Assembly (NCBI RefSeq): GCF_006714895.1
Contig: NZ_VFME01000001.1
Span: 1,240,001-1,304,000 of the forward strand
DNA from: Gramella sp. Hel_I_59
GTDB taxonomy: Bacteria > Bacteroidota > Bacteroidia > Flavobacteriales > Flavobacteriaceae
DNA: 64,000 nt
Direction of reading: 5' to 3'
Shown piece after piece: positions 36,167 to 44,660 of this stretch. Each line of letters starts with the position of its first letter. Within the stretch, counting starts at the first letter, position 1. Both the position numbers and the translations under genes were made by a program. A model generated the notes under the pieces. It worked only from the letters and a program-made list of their open reading frames with translations. It did not search any database and had not been told where the DNA came from.

Positions 36167-37162
36167 CTATTTATTCTTTAAGTAGGGTAGAAGTGCTGCT
36201 GTAAATTCATCGAAAGCTTCTATATGAGGTAAATGTCCGGTATCTGGAATTTCCACCAATTTTGCATTCGGTATTTTGTATGCGGTTATTTCACCAAGTT
36301 CATCGTATAATCCCATGCTCGCTTTTACTTCCTCACTCACCAGGTTTTTGCCCAAAGCTGTTCGATCCCGGGTTCCAATGATTAATAATGTTGGCATTTG
36401 CAGATTCTTAAACTCATAAACTACAGGTTGCGTAAGGATCATATCATAGGTGAGTGCGGCATTCCAGGCTATCAACGGATACTTTTCATTCAATGTCCAT
36501 CCCGCCAGTAATTTAGCCCACTGAGCATAGTCATCATTCCAATCGCCAGCGTAATAGCTTTCCTTCTGGTATGTCTTGATACCCTGGTAGTTTTTATCCA
36601 ATTCCTGTTCATACCAGTCGTCTATACTTTGATAAGGAATTTTGGTCTTCCAGTCTTCAAGGCCTATTGGGTTGAGCAAAACAAGTTTATTGGTTATTTC
36701 AGGATACATCAGAGCAAAACGCGTGGCCAGCATGCCTCCCATGGAATGACCCAATATAGTGGTCTTCGTTATCCCAAGTGTATCGATAAGCTTTTTGGTG
36801 TTTTCTGCCAGTTGCTGAAACGTATACTGGAAATGTTCTGGTTTGCTGGACTTTCCAAACCCTATCTGGTCTGGCACCAGCACATTGTACCCTGATTTTT
36901 GAAGAGTATCTATGGTAGTTTGCCAGTATGCGCCGTTGAAATTCTTGCCATGTAATAGTACTACAGTTTCACCATTTGGATTCTCCGCCTCTATATGCAT
37001 ATAAGCCATAGAATAGGTGCTCTTCTGAATATTAAGTTCGAGAAAATCTACATCATAAGGATATTCATAATTCTCGAGATCTATGTCCAGTTCCTGCAAT
37101 TCCTGAGTTGTAACAGAAAAAACAGTACACATGCAAAGAATAAATGATAGATACTGCTTCAT
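36167..37162 (-). CDS. Secreted alpha/beta hydrolase
   Basis: The 331-residue protein begins with a signal sequence (SFILCMCTVFSVTTQ). The nucleophile is Ser140 in ILGHSMGGMLATRFA. HGKNFNGAYW provides the oxyanion loop near 70, and the final histidine lies in DTGHLPHIE. This fits a non-specific esterase, epoxide hydrolase or haloalkane-type fold. The substrate is not evident. It starts at ATG 37162, 11 bases past the diacylglycerol kinase gene. Confidence 0.84.
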   Translation of the reverse strand: MKQYLSFILCMCTVFSVTTQELQELDIDLENYEYPYDVDFLELNIQKSTYSMAYMHIEAENPNGETVVLLHGKNFNGAYWQTTIDTLQKSGYNVLVPDQIGFGKSSKPEHFQYTFQQLAENTKKLIDTLGITKTTILGHSMGGMLATRFALMYPEITNKLVLLNPIGLEDWKTKIPYQSIDDWYEQELDKNYQGIKTYQKESYYAGDWNDDYAQWAKLLAGWTLNEKYPLIAWNAALTYDMILTQPVVYEFKNLQMPTLLIIGTRDRTALGKNLVSEEVKASMGLYDELGEITAYKIPNAKLVEIPDTGHLPHIEAFDEFTAALLPYLKNK

Positions 37163-37173
37163 AGGGTCAGGTA

Positions 37174-37539
37174 TTAACTGGTTAGGTAAGGAATATAGAT
37201 AAACCCTGCGATGACAATCGCGATTAATGCAGCGATAAATACAGCACCTGCAGCTATGTCTTTAATATGCCCGATCTTATTATGAAAGTCGGGATGTACA
37301 AAATCTGCCATTGCTTCTGTTGCTGAATTCAATCCTTCAGCAGACATAACCATTCCTATTGCTACGAATTGAAACATCCATTCTGTTCTGGTAATATCAA
37401 AATACCAACCCGCAATGCAAACTAGTATTGAAATCACAAATTGCACCTGTATGCTGGCTTCATGACGAAGCAGCAGTAGTGCACCTTTTAGGGCGTATCC
37501 TCCTCCTCTGATTCTCTTTCCGAGGAAAGTGTTTTTCAT
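37174..37539 (-). CDS. dgkA: Diacylglycerol kinase family membrane protein (DgkA-like)
   Basis: The 121-residue protein has three membrane helices and the family marks GGGYALKGALLLLRHEASIQVQ near the start and SAEGLNSATEAMADF at 86-100. Members phosphorylate diacylglycerol or undecaprenol in the inner membrane. The lipid used here is not certain. It starts one base before the end of tpx (TAATG), so the genes are coupled. A hydrolase gene follows. Confidence 0.9.
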   Translation of the reverse strand: MKNTFLGKRIRGGGYALKGALLLLRHEASIQVQFVISILVCIAGWYFDITRTEWMFQFVAIGMVMSAEGLNSATEAMADFVHPDFHNKIGHIKDIAAGAVFIAALIAIVIAGFIYIPYLTS

Positions 37540-38039
37540 TATAACAGGGTTTTCAGCGCAGCAAGATAGTCTGGTTCATCCTCGATTTTAGGTACTTGCT
37601 GGGAATGTATCACTTTAGCATCTTCATCAAGAACCACTACTGCACGAGATAACAAACCTTCAAAGGGTCCGTCAAGAATTTCAACACCATAGTCCTTGCC
37701 GAAATTTCTATCTCGAAAATCTGATAAATTTACGACCTGGTTCAACTCCTCATCACTCACAAATCTTTGTTGAGCAAAAGGGAGATCTCTGGAAATACAA
37801 AGTATCACCGTATCCTTTAATTCTGATGCTCTTTTATTGAAATTACGAACAGAAGTTGCGCAAACTCCTGTATCTATACTTGGGAAGATATTAAGAATAA
37901 CTCTCTTTCCTTTATAATCATCGAGGGTTCCAATCGAAAGATCAGATTTAATTAACTCAAAATGAGGAGCTTTCTCGTCAAGTGCTGGAAGCGAGCCGTA
38001 CGTAGTTACCGATTCTCCACCAAGTTCAATCTTTGCCAT
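37539..38039 (-). CDS. tpx: Thiol peroxidase Tpx lacking the usual resolving cysteine
   Basis: The 166-residue atypical peroxiredoxin reduces peroxides. The peroxidatic Cys60 lies in FPSIDTGVCATS, and the second conserved Cys81 in VILCISRDLPFAQ. The residue at the usual resolving cysteine is Val94 (QQRFVSDEE instead of RFC). No other cysteine is present, so the internal disulfide cannot form in the normal way. It may work as a one-Cys enzyme or use another thiol. It is coupled to dgkA by a one-base overlap. Confidence 0.93.
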   Translation of the reverse strand: MAKIELGGESVTTYGSLPALDEKAPHFELIKSDLSIGTLDDYKGKRVILNIFPSIDTGVCATSVRNFNKRASELKDTVILCISRDLPFAQQRFVSDEELNQVVNLSDFRDRNFGKDYGVEILDGPFEGLLSRAVVVLDEDAKVIHSQQVPKIEDEPDYLAALKTLL

Positions 38040-38109
38040 TTCTATACATATATTAGATTGCTAAATTTATAGGATTGTGTTTCGGTTATTACTAAAATTA
38101 TCATAAAAC

Positions 38110-38144
38110 AACATAGGCTGTTTCACAATGAAACAGCCTATGTT
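38110..38144 (-). terminator. Intrinsic terminator for the peroxiredoxin operon
   Basis: ACATAGGCTGTTTCA (38111-38125) pairs perfectly with TGAAACAGCCTATGT (38129-38143), loop CAA, one more pair outside. The minus strand continues TTTTATG. It follows the last gene of the peroxiredoxin-thioredoxin-DUF6952 operon by 20 bases. Confidence 0.85.
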
Positions 38145-38164
38145 ATCTGATTTATCAAAAAAGA

Positions 38165-38413
38165 TTATTTGTCTATAGACCCTAGAACTTTCTTAACAAA
38201 ATTATTAGCAGCATCCCTTTCAGGAGTACCGTCTTCTATCATTTTATGCACTTCTACAGCACCACAAAGATTTGTAAGTAATTCACCAATCACGTCCATT
38301 TCTTCTTCAGAAACTGAACGGTGCTCAGTAAAGCTTTCAAGCACATCAATCGTACTTTCAAGTTTGTTTACCTCGTTGTTTCGCTGTAAATGCTTAATTA
38401 CTGGTAACTTCAT
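38165..38413 (-). CDS. DUF6952 family small protein
   Basis: The 82-residue, mostly helical protein has no known function: KLPVIKHLQRNNEV, then ESTIDVLESFTEHR, EEMDVIGELLTNLCGAVEV, ending NNFVKKVLGS. It carries one cysteine in TNLCGAVEV. It is the third gene of an operon with a peroxiredoxin and a thioredoxin, and its start overlaps the thioredoxin end by 20 bases. A role in regulating those proteins is inference from position. Confidence 0.75.
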   Translation of the reverse strand: MKLPVIKHLQRNNEVNKLESTIDVLESFTEHRSVSEEEMDVIGELLTNLCGAVEVHKMIEDGTPERDAANNFVKKVLGSIDK

Positions 38414-38708
38414 CTACTAAGTTTTTTAATTGGTCAAACTTATTCGTTTGAACCTGATTCTTAAAACTTCCATTTTTGAAGGTTGCAAATGTTGGAAGGT
38501 TATCAACTTTCGCCAGTTTTCTTGATTCCGGATACTTTTCAGCATCTACAAGAATGAACTGCGCATTTTCATGCTCTGCAGATAACTTCTTGAATTTTGG
38601 CTTCATTAAACGACAGTTTCCACACCATCCCGCCATGTACTGTACTACAACAGTATCATTATCATTTACAATCTCACTTAAGTTATCCTGATCTAATTCC
38701 TTAATCAT
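38394..38708 (-). CDS. Thioredoxin-family protein (CGNC active site)
   Basis: The 104-residue thioredoxin has the active site WCGNC (Cys29, Cys32) instead of WCGPC, which is common in one-domain Bacteroidota thioredoxins. The FLVDAEKYPESRKLAKVDNLPTFATFKNG part (cis-Pro loop) follows. It presumably reduces the peroxiredoxin encoded just upstream, with 37 bases between them. The start is ATG 38708. Confidence 0.9.
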   Translation of the reverse strand: MIKELDQDNLSEIVNDNDTVVVQYMAGWCGNCRLMKPKFKKLSAEHENAQFILVDAEKYPESRKLAKVDNLPTFATFKNGSFKNQVQTNKFDQLKNLVDEVTSN

Positions 38709-38745
38709 AGCAATTTTTTTAATGTTCTTAATTCAGGGACACTTC

Positions 38746-39384
38746 TTAGTTAAGGCTTAAGTATGATGCAACTCCTTCGCGGTCTGCATTCATTCCTTCT
38801 TTACCTTCTTCCCAGTTTGCTGGACAAACCTCACCTTTTTCCTGTACGTGCGTATAAGCATCGATCAATCTTAGGAATTCGTTTACGTTTCTTCCAAGTG
38901 GCATATGATTTACACCTTCATGGAAAATTGTTCCTTCCTCATCGATAAGGTAAGTTGCTCTGTAAGTCACGTTATCACCTTCAAGAGTTACAGCTCCTGT
39001 TTCATCATCATAAGTTTCGCTCATGATGTCAAGGATATCAAGTCTTGAACTTAGGTTACGGTTACTATCTGCAAGAATTGGGTAAGTTACACCTTCAATT
39101 CCACCATTATCCTTAGGAGTGTTCAACCAAGCGAAATGAACTTCAGGAGTATCACAAGATGCTCCAACTACCATTACATTTCTCTTTTCGAACTCAGCCA
39201 TTGCATTTTGAAATGCATGTAGCTCTGTAGGACATACGAACGTAAAGTCTTTAGGGTACCAGAATAAAAGAACTTTCTTGTTATTCTTCTGAGCTTCTTC
39301 CAAAATGTTTAATTTGAAAGTATCACCCATTTCGTTCATTGCGTCTACACTAAGATTTGGAAATTTTTTTCCTACTAAAGCCAT
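38746..39384 (-). CDS. Two-cysteine peroxiredoxin (AhpC/Prx1 type)
   Basis: The 212-residue enzyme reduces peroxides. The peroxidatic Cys51 lies in DFTFVCPTELHAF and the resolving Cys187 in GEVCPANWEEGKEG. GASCDTPEVHFAW and LGRNVNEFLRLIDA are other typical parts. It is the first gene of the operon with thioredoxin and DUF6952, and a promoter element lies upstream. The start is ATG 39384. Confidence 0.95.
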   Translation of the reverse strand: MALVGKKFPNLSVDAMNEMGDTFKLNILEEAQKNNKKVLLFWYPKDFTFVCPTELHAFQNAMAEFEKRNVMVVGASCDTPEVHFAWLNTPKDNGGIEGVTYPILADSNRNLSSRLDILDIMSETYDDETGAVTLEGDNVTYRATYLIDEEGTIFHEGVNHMPLGRNVNEFLRLIDAYTHVQEKGEVCPANWEEGKEGMNADREGVASYLSLN

Positions 39385-39428
39385 ATAATTATATTTTTTA
39401 AAATTAAAAATGTTCTTTTTCTACGCTG

Positions 39429-39436
39429 CAAAAGTA
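39429..39436 (-). promoter_or_regulatory. Candidate -7 element of the peroxiredoxin operon
   Basis: The minus strand reads TACTTTTG, an exact TAnnTTTG, 44 bases before ATG 39384. The -33 box is not clear. Confidence 0.45.
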
Positions 39437-39586
39437 TCATCTTCACTGCGTTTTTTAGACGTTTCAAATTTTATGATTTTATCACACAATAGAGTCTATC
39501 TATGCATTGTAAAATCAACGATAGCGGTACTCTATAATCATCAAATACTCAGAAAATTAGCAGTTATTCTAAGGTTTTGACAATAA

Positions 39587-41059
39587 TTACTTGGTAGAGA
39601 TTTTTCTAATTTTTAGTCCGATGGCAGCGAAAAGAAGTGTCATAAATGGACTCAAATAATTGAAGAAAGCGTAACCAGCATAGGAGAGAACAGGAACACC
39701 CAGAACTCCACTATGATAAGCTCCACAAGTATTCCATGGAATAAGTACAGAAGTCACTGTTCCCGAATCTTCAAGACTACGGCTAAGGTTTTCTGGTGCA
39801 AGACCTTTATCCTTATAAGCTTTTGCAAACATTTTTCCCGGCACTACAATAGCCAGGTATTGGTCTGAAGCGGTAACGTTCAGGGCAAGACAACTAAATA
39901 CGGTACTGGCAAACAATCCGAAGGTGGTATGGAATAGATTCAGAAGTGCTTTACTAATTCTGGATAAGGCTCCAATTGCTTCCATAATTCCGCCAAATAC
40001 CATAGCGCAAATGATCAACCAGATAGTCCCTAGCATTCCCTGCATTCCGCTGGAAGCAAAAAGGTCATTAAGAGTTTCAGAATCGGTTTCTACCGCGGTG
40101 TCTACCGTGATGGCATTCATGAGTCCTTTATATCCACTAATAAAATTAAGTTCATTCATTCCACTTACTGCCAGTACAATGTCTGGTTGAACGATAAGAG
40201 CAGCAACCGCTCCGGCAAGAGTTCCAACCAGTAACGCTATAAGTGGGGATGTTTTTTTAACGATCAGAAATATTACGATCACAGGAACTATGAACAACCA
40301 TGGCGTGATGGTAAAGCTTTTTTCTATGGAAGCCAGTATTGCAGATGTATCTGTGTTTCCACTCGTGTCCAGGTTAAGTCCGATAATTATAAAGGCAATA
40401 AGGGTAATTGTGATCGTAGGCACTGTTGTTAATGCCATATATTTTATATGTGTAAAAAGATCTGTTCCCGCCATAGCCGGAGCAAGATTCGTAGTATCAC
40501 TTAAAGGAGACATTTTATCCCCAAAATAGGCTCCGGAAAGAATTGCACCCGCCGTCATGCCCAATCCAATTCCCAGAGCATCAGCGATCCCGATCAGGGC
40601 AATACCAACGGTAGCTGAAGTTGTCCAGCTACTTCCAGTGGCAACAGAGATCACAGAACAGATAACCACGCAGGCTGCCAGAAATATGGTAGGATTTAGA
40701 ATTAGAAGTCCGTAATAGATCATGGTAGGAATAATTCCGCTTATAAGCCAGGTTCCTGCGAGAGCTCCTACCATCAATAAAATAAGGATCGCTCCGGAAG
40801 TGCTTTGAATATTGCCGGCAACTTCATCGACCATGGTATCAAACTTTACCTTGTTGAAGTAACCAACGATCGCGGCAACAGCTCCTCCAAGTAATAGAAT
40901 GAACTGGTTAGAACCTCCAAGAGCATCATCGCCGAAAACGAAAACATTGAAAGCTAGCATAGCAACAAGAATAAGTACTGGAATTAATGCTTCCCAGATA
41001 CTTAATTCCTTATTCTCAATTACAGGTTCATTTTCAGGATTTGCAGCAGAGTTTTCCAT
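39587..41059 (-). CDS. nhaC: Na+/H+ antiporter NhaC family
   Basis: The 490-residue membrane protein has about twelve helices. Family marks are GSSWTTSATVGIALIGIADALG and MSPLSDTTNLAPAMAGTDLF in the first half, and VTASDQYLAIVVPGKMF plus LIPWNTCGAYHSGVLGV in the second. These fit the NhaC antiporters, which exchange Na+ (or other solutes such as malate or lactate) for protons. The start is ATG 41059. The gap upstream holds a long hairpin. Confidence 0.93.
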   Translation of the reverse strand: MENSAANPENEPVIENKELSIWEALIPVLILVAMLAFNVFVFGDDALGGSNQFILLLGGAVAAIVGYFNKVKFDTMVDEVAGNIQSTSGAILILLMVGALAGTWLISGIIPTMIYYGLLILNPTIFLAACVVICSVISVATGSSWTTSATVGIALIGIADALGIGLGMTAGAILSGAYFGDKMSPLSDTTNLAPAMAGTDLFTHIKYMALTTVPTITITLIAFIIIGLNLDTSGNTDTSAILASIEKSFTITPWLFIVPVIVIFLIVKKTSPLIALLVGTLAGAVAALIVQPDIVLAVSGMNELNFISGYKGLMNAITVDTAVETDSETLNDLFASSGMQGMLGTIWLIICAMVFGGIMEAIGALSRISKALLNLFHTTFGLFASTVFSCLALNVTASDQYLAIVVPGKMFAKAYKDKGLAPENLSRSLEDSGTVTSVLIPWNTCGAYHSGVLGVPVLSYAGYAFFNYLSPFMTLLFAAIGLKIRKISTK

Positions 41060-41089
41060 TCAGGAGATTCTATTTTTAAGGCATAAATA

Positions 41090-41134
41090 AAGCCTTAGGG
41101 TATTCTGAAAATCGTCAGATCTACCTTAAGGCTT
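41090..41134 (-). other. Long hairpin between the Cys/Met enzyme gene and nhaC
   Basis: AAGCCTTAGGGTA (41090-41102) pairs with TACCTTAAGGCTT (41122-41134) with one mismatch, and CTGA/TCAG add an inner pair within the 19-base loop. On the minus strand TTTATTT follows. It could terminate the Cys/Met gene or be a leader of nhaC. A smaller hairpin GTTCATA/TATGAAC lies at 41162-41179. Confidence 0.5.
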
Positions 41135-41215
41135 GAAAATTTATAACCGGTCGTTAATGTTGTTCATATTTTTATGAACGTAATTTTACGACATTCGGCT
41201 TAATCCTGCAAAATT

Positions 41216-42430
41216 TTAGACCATTTCAGCACTTAGAATGCCTACTTCTTCCATACAATCTTTCATCATTTCGTAAGTTCTTGCGATATCGTTATCCAGC
41301 CCTATGGAAAATCGAATTAAACCGTCACTTAATCCCATTTCTTTCTGCTCTTCCTCAGGAATTTCCGAAGAGGTTGAAGTTCCGGGTGCGCTAAACAGGG
41401 TTTTATAAAATCCTAAACTTACAGCCAGGTATCCCAGATTTCTTTCCTGCATAAGCTCCATTAATTCATTGGCTTTATCCAAAGAACCAACATCGAGCGT
41501 CAACATCCCTCCAAAACCATAAGATTCGTTCATCATGGTTTTGAAAGTTTCATGACCTGGATGAGATTCCAATCCCGGATAGACTGTTTTCAACCCATCT
41601 TCCTGAAATTTATGAGCCAGGAACATCGCATTGTGGCTATGTTGCTTCATGCGAATATGCAGGGTTCGTAAGTTTTTCAGAATAGAGGCAGCTCTTAAAC
41701 TATCCATGGTTGGGCCAAGAAGCATTGCCGCTCCGTCATTCACATTTCTAAGGTCATTTATAAATTCCGTAGTGCCACAAACGACTCCGCCAACAGTATC
41801 ACTGCTACCGTTGATAAATTTGGTTAAACTATGAATCACCGTATCTACACCAAGTTTAATCGGACTAATAGAAAGTGGTGAGAATGTATTGTCTACTACC
41901 AGTTTGGTATGAGAAGCTTTGCTAATTTTAGCCAGAGCTTCAAGATCTGCGATTTCAAGCAAAGGATTGCTCACACTCTCGCAGTAGATCACTTTTGTAT
42001 TCTTCTGAAGAGCATTCTGCACCAATTCAGGTTTTGTGATATCTACAAATGTGGTTTCAATCCCAAACTTGGGAGCGAAATTCTTCAGAAATGCATAAGT
42101 ACCGCCATAAACGGTTCTGCTACAAACAATATGGTCACCGGCATTGCAAAGCTGCATAAGAACCGATGTGATCGCGCCCATCCCGGAAGCAGAAACGTTA
42201 GCTGATTCTGTACCCTCCATCGCCGCGAGTGCTTCGCCCAGATAAAGATTGGAAGGCGAGGAATGCCGGGAATATAGGTAACATCCTTCTGCATTACCTT
42301 CAAAGGTATCGAACATGGTTTTAGCTGAAAGAAAAGTGTAGGTTGAAGAATCTGATATAGAAGGGTTAACACCTCCAAATTCTCCAAAATATTGTAAGTC
42401 CTGAATGCGATCTGCTGGTTTATATTTCAT
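41216..42430 (-). CDS. Cys/Met-metabolism PLP-dependent enzyme (methionine gamma-lyase-like)
   Basis: The 404-residue enzyme belongs to the trans-sulfuration family: YGGTYAFLKNF, the VVDNTFSPLSISPIKLGVDTVIHSLTKFING segment with the PLP lysine, and GVVCGT. Methionine gamma-lyases usually have Cys where this has the second Gly of YGGTYAF, so the exact reaction (methionine gamma-lyase, cystathionine lyase or synthase) cannot be fixed. It is divergent from an Lrp-type regulator and probably controlled by it. The start is ATG 42430. Confidence 0.85.
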   Translation of the reverse strand: MKYKPADRIQDLQYFGEFGGVNPSISDSSTYTFLSAKTMFDTFEGNAEGCYLYSRHSSPSNLYLGEALAAMEGTESANVSASGMGAITSVLMQLCNAGDHIVCSRTVYGGTYAFLKNFAPKFGIETTFVDITKPELVQNALQKNTKVIYCESVSNPLLEIADLEALAKISKASHTKLVVDNTFSPLSISPIKLGVDTVIHSLTKFINGSSDTVGGVVCGTTEFINDLRNVNDGAAMLLGPTMDSLRAASILKNLRTLHIRMKQHSHNAMFLAHKFQEDGLKTVYPGLESHPGHETFKTMMNESYGFGGMLTLDVGSLDKANELMELMQERNLGYLAVSLGFYKTLFSAPGTSTSSEIPEEEQKEMGLSDGLIRFSIGLDNDIARTYEMMKDCMEEVGILSAEMV

Positions 42431-42452
42431 GATTTCTGAATTTATATATTCA

Positions 42453-42531
42453 AATTTCAGTTAAAACCGACTTACGAACAAGTAATGTATATTTCAGTAG
42501 AATATAAAACTATATATTATTTATATTTCAG
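42453..42531. promoter_or_regulatory. Three direct TTTCAG repeats between the Cys/Met enzyme gene and the Lrp gene
   Basis: AATTTCAG (42453-42460), TATATTTCAG (42488-42497) and TATATTTCAG (42522-42531) are in one orientation, 37 and 34 bases apart, about 3.3-3.5 helical turns. They sit in a very AT-rich divergent gap and are candidate binding sites for the neighbouring Lrp-type protein. Confidence 0.45.
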
Positions 42532-42608
42532 ATTATATATCTAATTTAGAGCCAGAAGAATATTTTTTACCGAAAAATTATAAGTTCAGAATCCCTTTAA
42601 ACAAGCGT

Positions 42609-43067
42609 ATGAAAATTGATGAGCTGGATAAAAGAATATTAAAGCATCTACAAATTGATAGCAAAAAGACGAATAAGGAGATCGCGAATGACCTGAAACT
42701 TTCGGTTACTGCGATTTACGAACGTATTAAAAAGCTGGAACGTGAAGGAGTCATTTCTAAATATGTTGCATTGGTGAAACCGGAAAGCGTCGGTAAGGGT
42801 TTTATGGTTCTTTGCCAGATCAAACTGATTCAGCATAAAAAAGACATACTTACAAAATTCGAAAAGGATATCACCAGTCTGCCCGAAGTTATTGAATGTT
42901 TACATGTGAGCGGAGACTATGATTATATTTTGAAAGTGCTGGTAAAAGACATGGACGAATATCGTGAATTTATGGTCGCTAAGCTTACCAGCCTGGACCA
43001 TATTGGGAGTACAAAAAGCGTCTTTACGATCAATAAAGTGAAGCAAAGCACGATCATAAATCTGTAA
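42609..43067 (+). CDS. Lrp/AsnC family transcriptional regulator
   Basis: The 152-residue regulator has an N-terminal helix-turn-helix (LDKRILKHLQ to TAIYERIKKLEREGVI) and a RAM ligand-binding domain (from about 65: VMVLCQIKLIQHKKD, EVIECLHVSGDYDYILKVLV). Such proteins form octamers and sense amino acids. The gene is divergent from the Cys/Met enzyme gene, so methionine or cysteine is the likely effector, by inference. The start is ATG 42609. Confidence 0.93.
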   Translation: MKIDELDKRILKHLQIDSKKTNKEIANDLKLSVTAIYERIKKLEREGVISKYVALVKPESVGKGFMVLCQIKLIQHKKDILTKFEKDITSLPEVIECLHVSGDYDYILKVLVKDMDEYREFMVAKLTSLDHIGSTKSVFTINKVKQSTIINL

Positions 43068-43099
43068 ATCTTAAAATTTTGTCAGGACTCTCAGGTGCA

Positions 43100-43130
43100 T
43101 TGGTCATTGTAGAGAATAGTCGTACTTTTG
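43100..43130 (+). promoter_or_regulatory. Flavobacterial-type promoter of lpdA
   Basis: TTG (43100-43102) and TACTTTTG (43123-43130) are separated by 20 bases, matching the Bacteroidota -33/-7 arrangement. The ATG of lpdA lies 39 bases beyond. Confidence 0.65.
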
Positions 43131-43169
43131 TAATCAATTTGTTCAAAAATCAGTAAAAAACATACAATT

Positions 43170-44573
43170 ATGAGTACATATGATGTTGCAGTTATAGGAT
43201 CGGGACCAGGCGGATACGTTGCTGCGATTCGCTGCGCACAACTTGGGATGAAAACTGCGATCATAGAGAAATATTCCACACTTGGTGGAACCTGTTTAAA
43301 TGTAGGTTGTATTCCAAGTAAGGCTTTACTTGATTCCTCTCATCACTTTGAGGATGCGATCAAACATTTTGAAGATCATGGTATCGAAATTCCGGGAGAG
43401 GTAAAACTTAACCTGGAAAAGATGATGGATAGAAAATCGTCTGTTGTTCAGCAAACCTGTGACGGAGTGAAATTCCTGATGGATAAGAACAAGATCGATG
43501 TTTATGAAGGAGTTGGTTCTTTTGAAGATAAGACTCACATCAAGATCGAAGGTGAAGGAGATAACAAAACCATTGAAGCTAAGAAAATTATTATTGCTAC
43601 AGGTTCTAAACCGGCAAGTCTTCCTTTTATTGAACTGGATAAGGAAAGAGTGATCACTTCTACGGAAGCACTTAAACTTAAAGAGGTTCCTAAACACATG
43701 ATTGTAATTGGTGGTGGTGTGATTGGGCTTGAACTTGGGCAGGTTTATCGCCGTCTGGGAGCTGAAGTAACTGTAGTTGAATATTTAGACCGTATCATTC
43801 CTACTATGGATAGTGCGCTTTCTAAGGAGCTTCAAAAAGTTCTAAAGAAGCAGGGAATCAAATTCCACGTAAGTACCAAAGTGAAGTCTGTTGAGAGAAA
43901 CGGTGACGAGATCACGATAAAGGCAGATGATAAAAAGGATAAAGAAATCGAGATTAAAGGAGATTATTGCCTTGTTTCTGTAGGTAGAAAACCTTTTACA
44001 AATGGGTTGAACGCAGATGCTGCAGGAGTTGACCTTGATGATAAAGGTAGAGTTAAGGTAAACGAGCATTTACAAACCAATGTAGATAATATCTATGCAA
44101 TTGGAGATGTGGTGCGCGGTGTTATGCTTGCTCATAAAGCTGAAGAAGAAGGAACGATGGTTGCTGAATTGATCGCGGGTCAAAAACCTCATATCGATTA
44201 TAACTTGATTCCGGGAGTAGTTTACACATGGCCTGAGGTTGCTTCAGTTGGAAAAACTGAAGAGCAACTGAAGGAAATGGGAGTGAAGTATAAGGAAGGT
44301 AAATTTCCAATGCGAGCACTAGGACGTTCAAGAGCCAGTGGAGATATTGACGGACTTATTAAGATTCTTGCCGATGAAAAGACCGACGAGGTTCTTGGAG
44401 TGCACATGATTGGCGCAAGAACTGCAGATCTTATTGCTGAAGCGGTTACGGCTATGGAATTCAGAGCTTCTGCTGAAGATATCGCGAGAATGAGTCATGC
44501 TCACCCAACCTATGCTGAAGCTGTTAAGGAAGCTGCTCTTGCCGCTACTGAAAACAGAGCTTTGCATATCTAG
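43170..44573 (+). CDS. lpdA: Dihydrolipoyl dehydrogenase
   Basis: The E3 subunit of 2-oxoacid dehydrogenase complexes reoxidises dihydrolipoamide with NAD+. The 467-residue flavoprotein has the FAD site IGSGPGGYVAAI, the redox disulfide GGTCLNVGCIPSK (Cys42 and Cys47), the NAD site VIGGGVIGLELG and the interface motif HAHPTYAEA near 445. No E1 or E2 gene lies next to it, so it is a stand-alone unit that likely serves several complexes. It has its own promoter and a strong terminator. Confidence 0.97.
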   Translation: MSTYDVAVIGSGPGGYVAAIRCAQLGMKTAIIEKYSTLGGTCLNVGCIPSKALLDSSHHFEDAIKHFEDHGIEIPGEVKLNLEKMMDRKSSVVQQTCDGVKFLMDKNKIDVYEGVGSFEDKTHIKIEGEGDNKTIEAKKIIIATGSKPASLPFIELDKERVITSTEALKLKEVPKHMIVIGGGVIGLELGQVYRRLGAEVTVVEYLDRIIPTMDSALSKELQKVLKKQGIKFHVSTKVKSVERNGDEITIKADDKKDKEIEIKGDYCLVSVGRKPFTNGLNADAAGVDLDDKGRVKVNEHLQTNVDNIYAIGDVVRGVMLAHKAEEEGTMVAELIAGQKPHIDYNLIPGVVYTWPEVASVGKTEEQLKEMGVKYKEGKFPMRALGRSRASGDIDGLIKILADEKTDEVLGVHMIGARTADLIAEAVTAMEFRASAEDIARMSHAHPTYAEAVKEAALAATENRALHI

Positions 44574-44600
44574 AATAAGATAAATTGCAATATATTTTTA

Positions 44601-44637
44601 AGCCCGGACGTTATGATGTCCGGGCTTTTTATTTTTT
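44601..44637 (+). terminator. Intrinsic terminator of lpdA
   Basis: AGCCCGGAC (44601-44609) pairs with GTCCGGGCT (44618-44626) around an 8-base loop, followed by a T-rich tail. It overlaps the longer frame of the S41 gene starting at 44613, which supports the later start 44661. Confidence 0.92.
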
Positions 44638-44660
44638 CAAAATCATCAATCTTTAATCCA

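Noticed and set aside
43091..43279. 62-residue minus-strand frame overlapping the lpdA promoter
   Set aside because: Overlaps a clear promoter and the conserved lpdA N-terminus; no domain.
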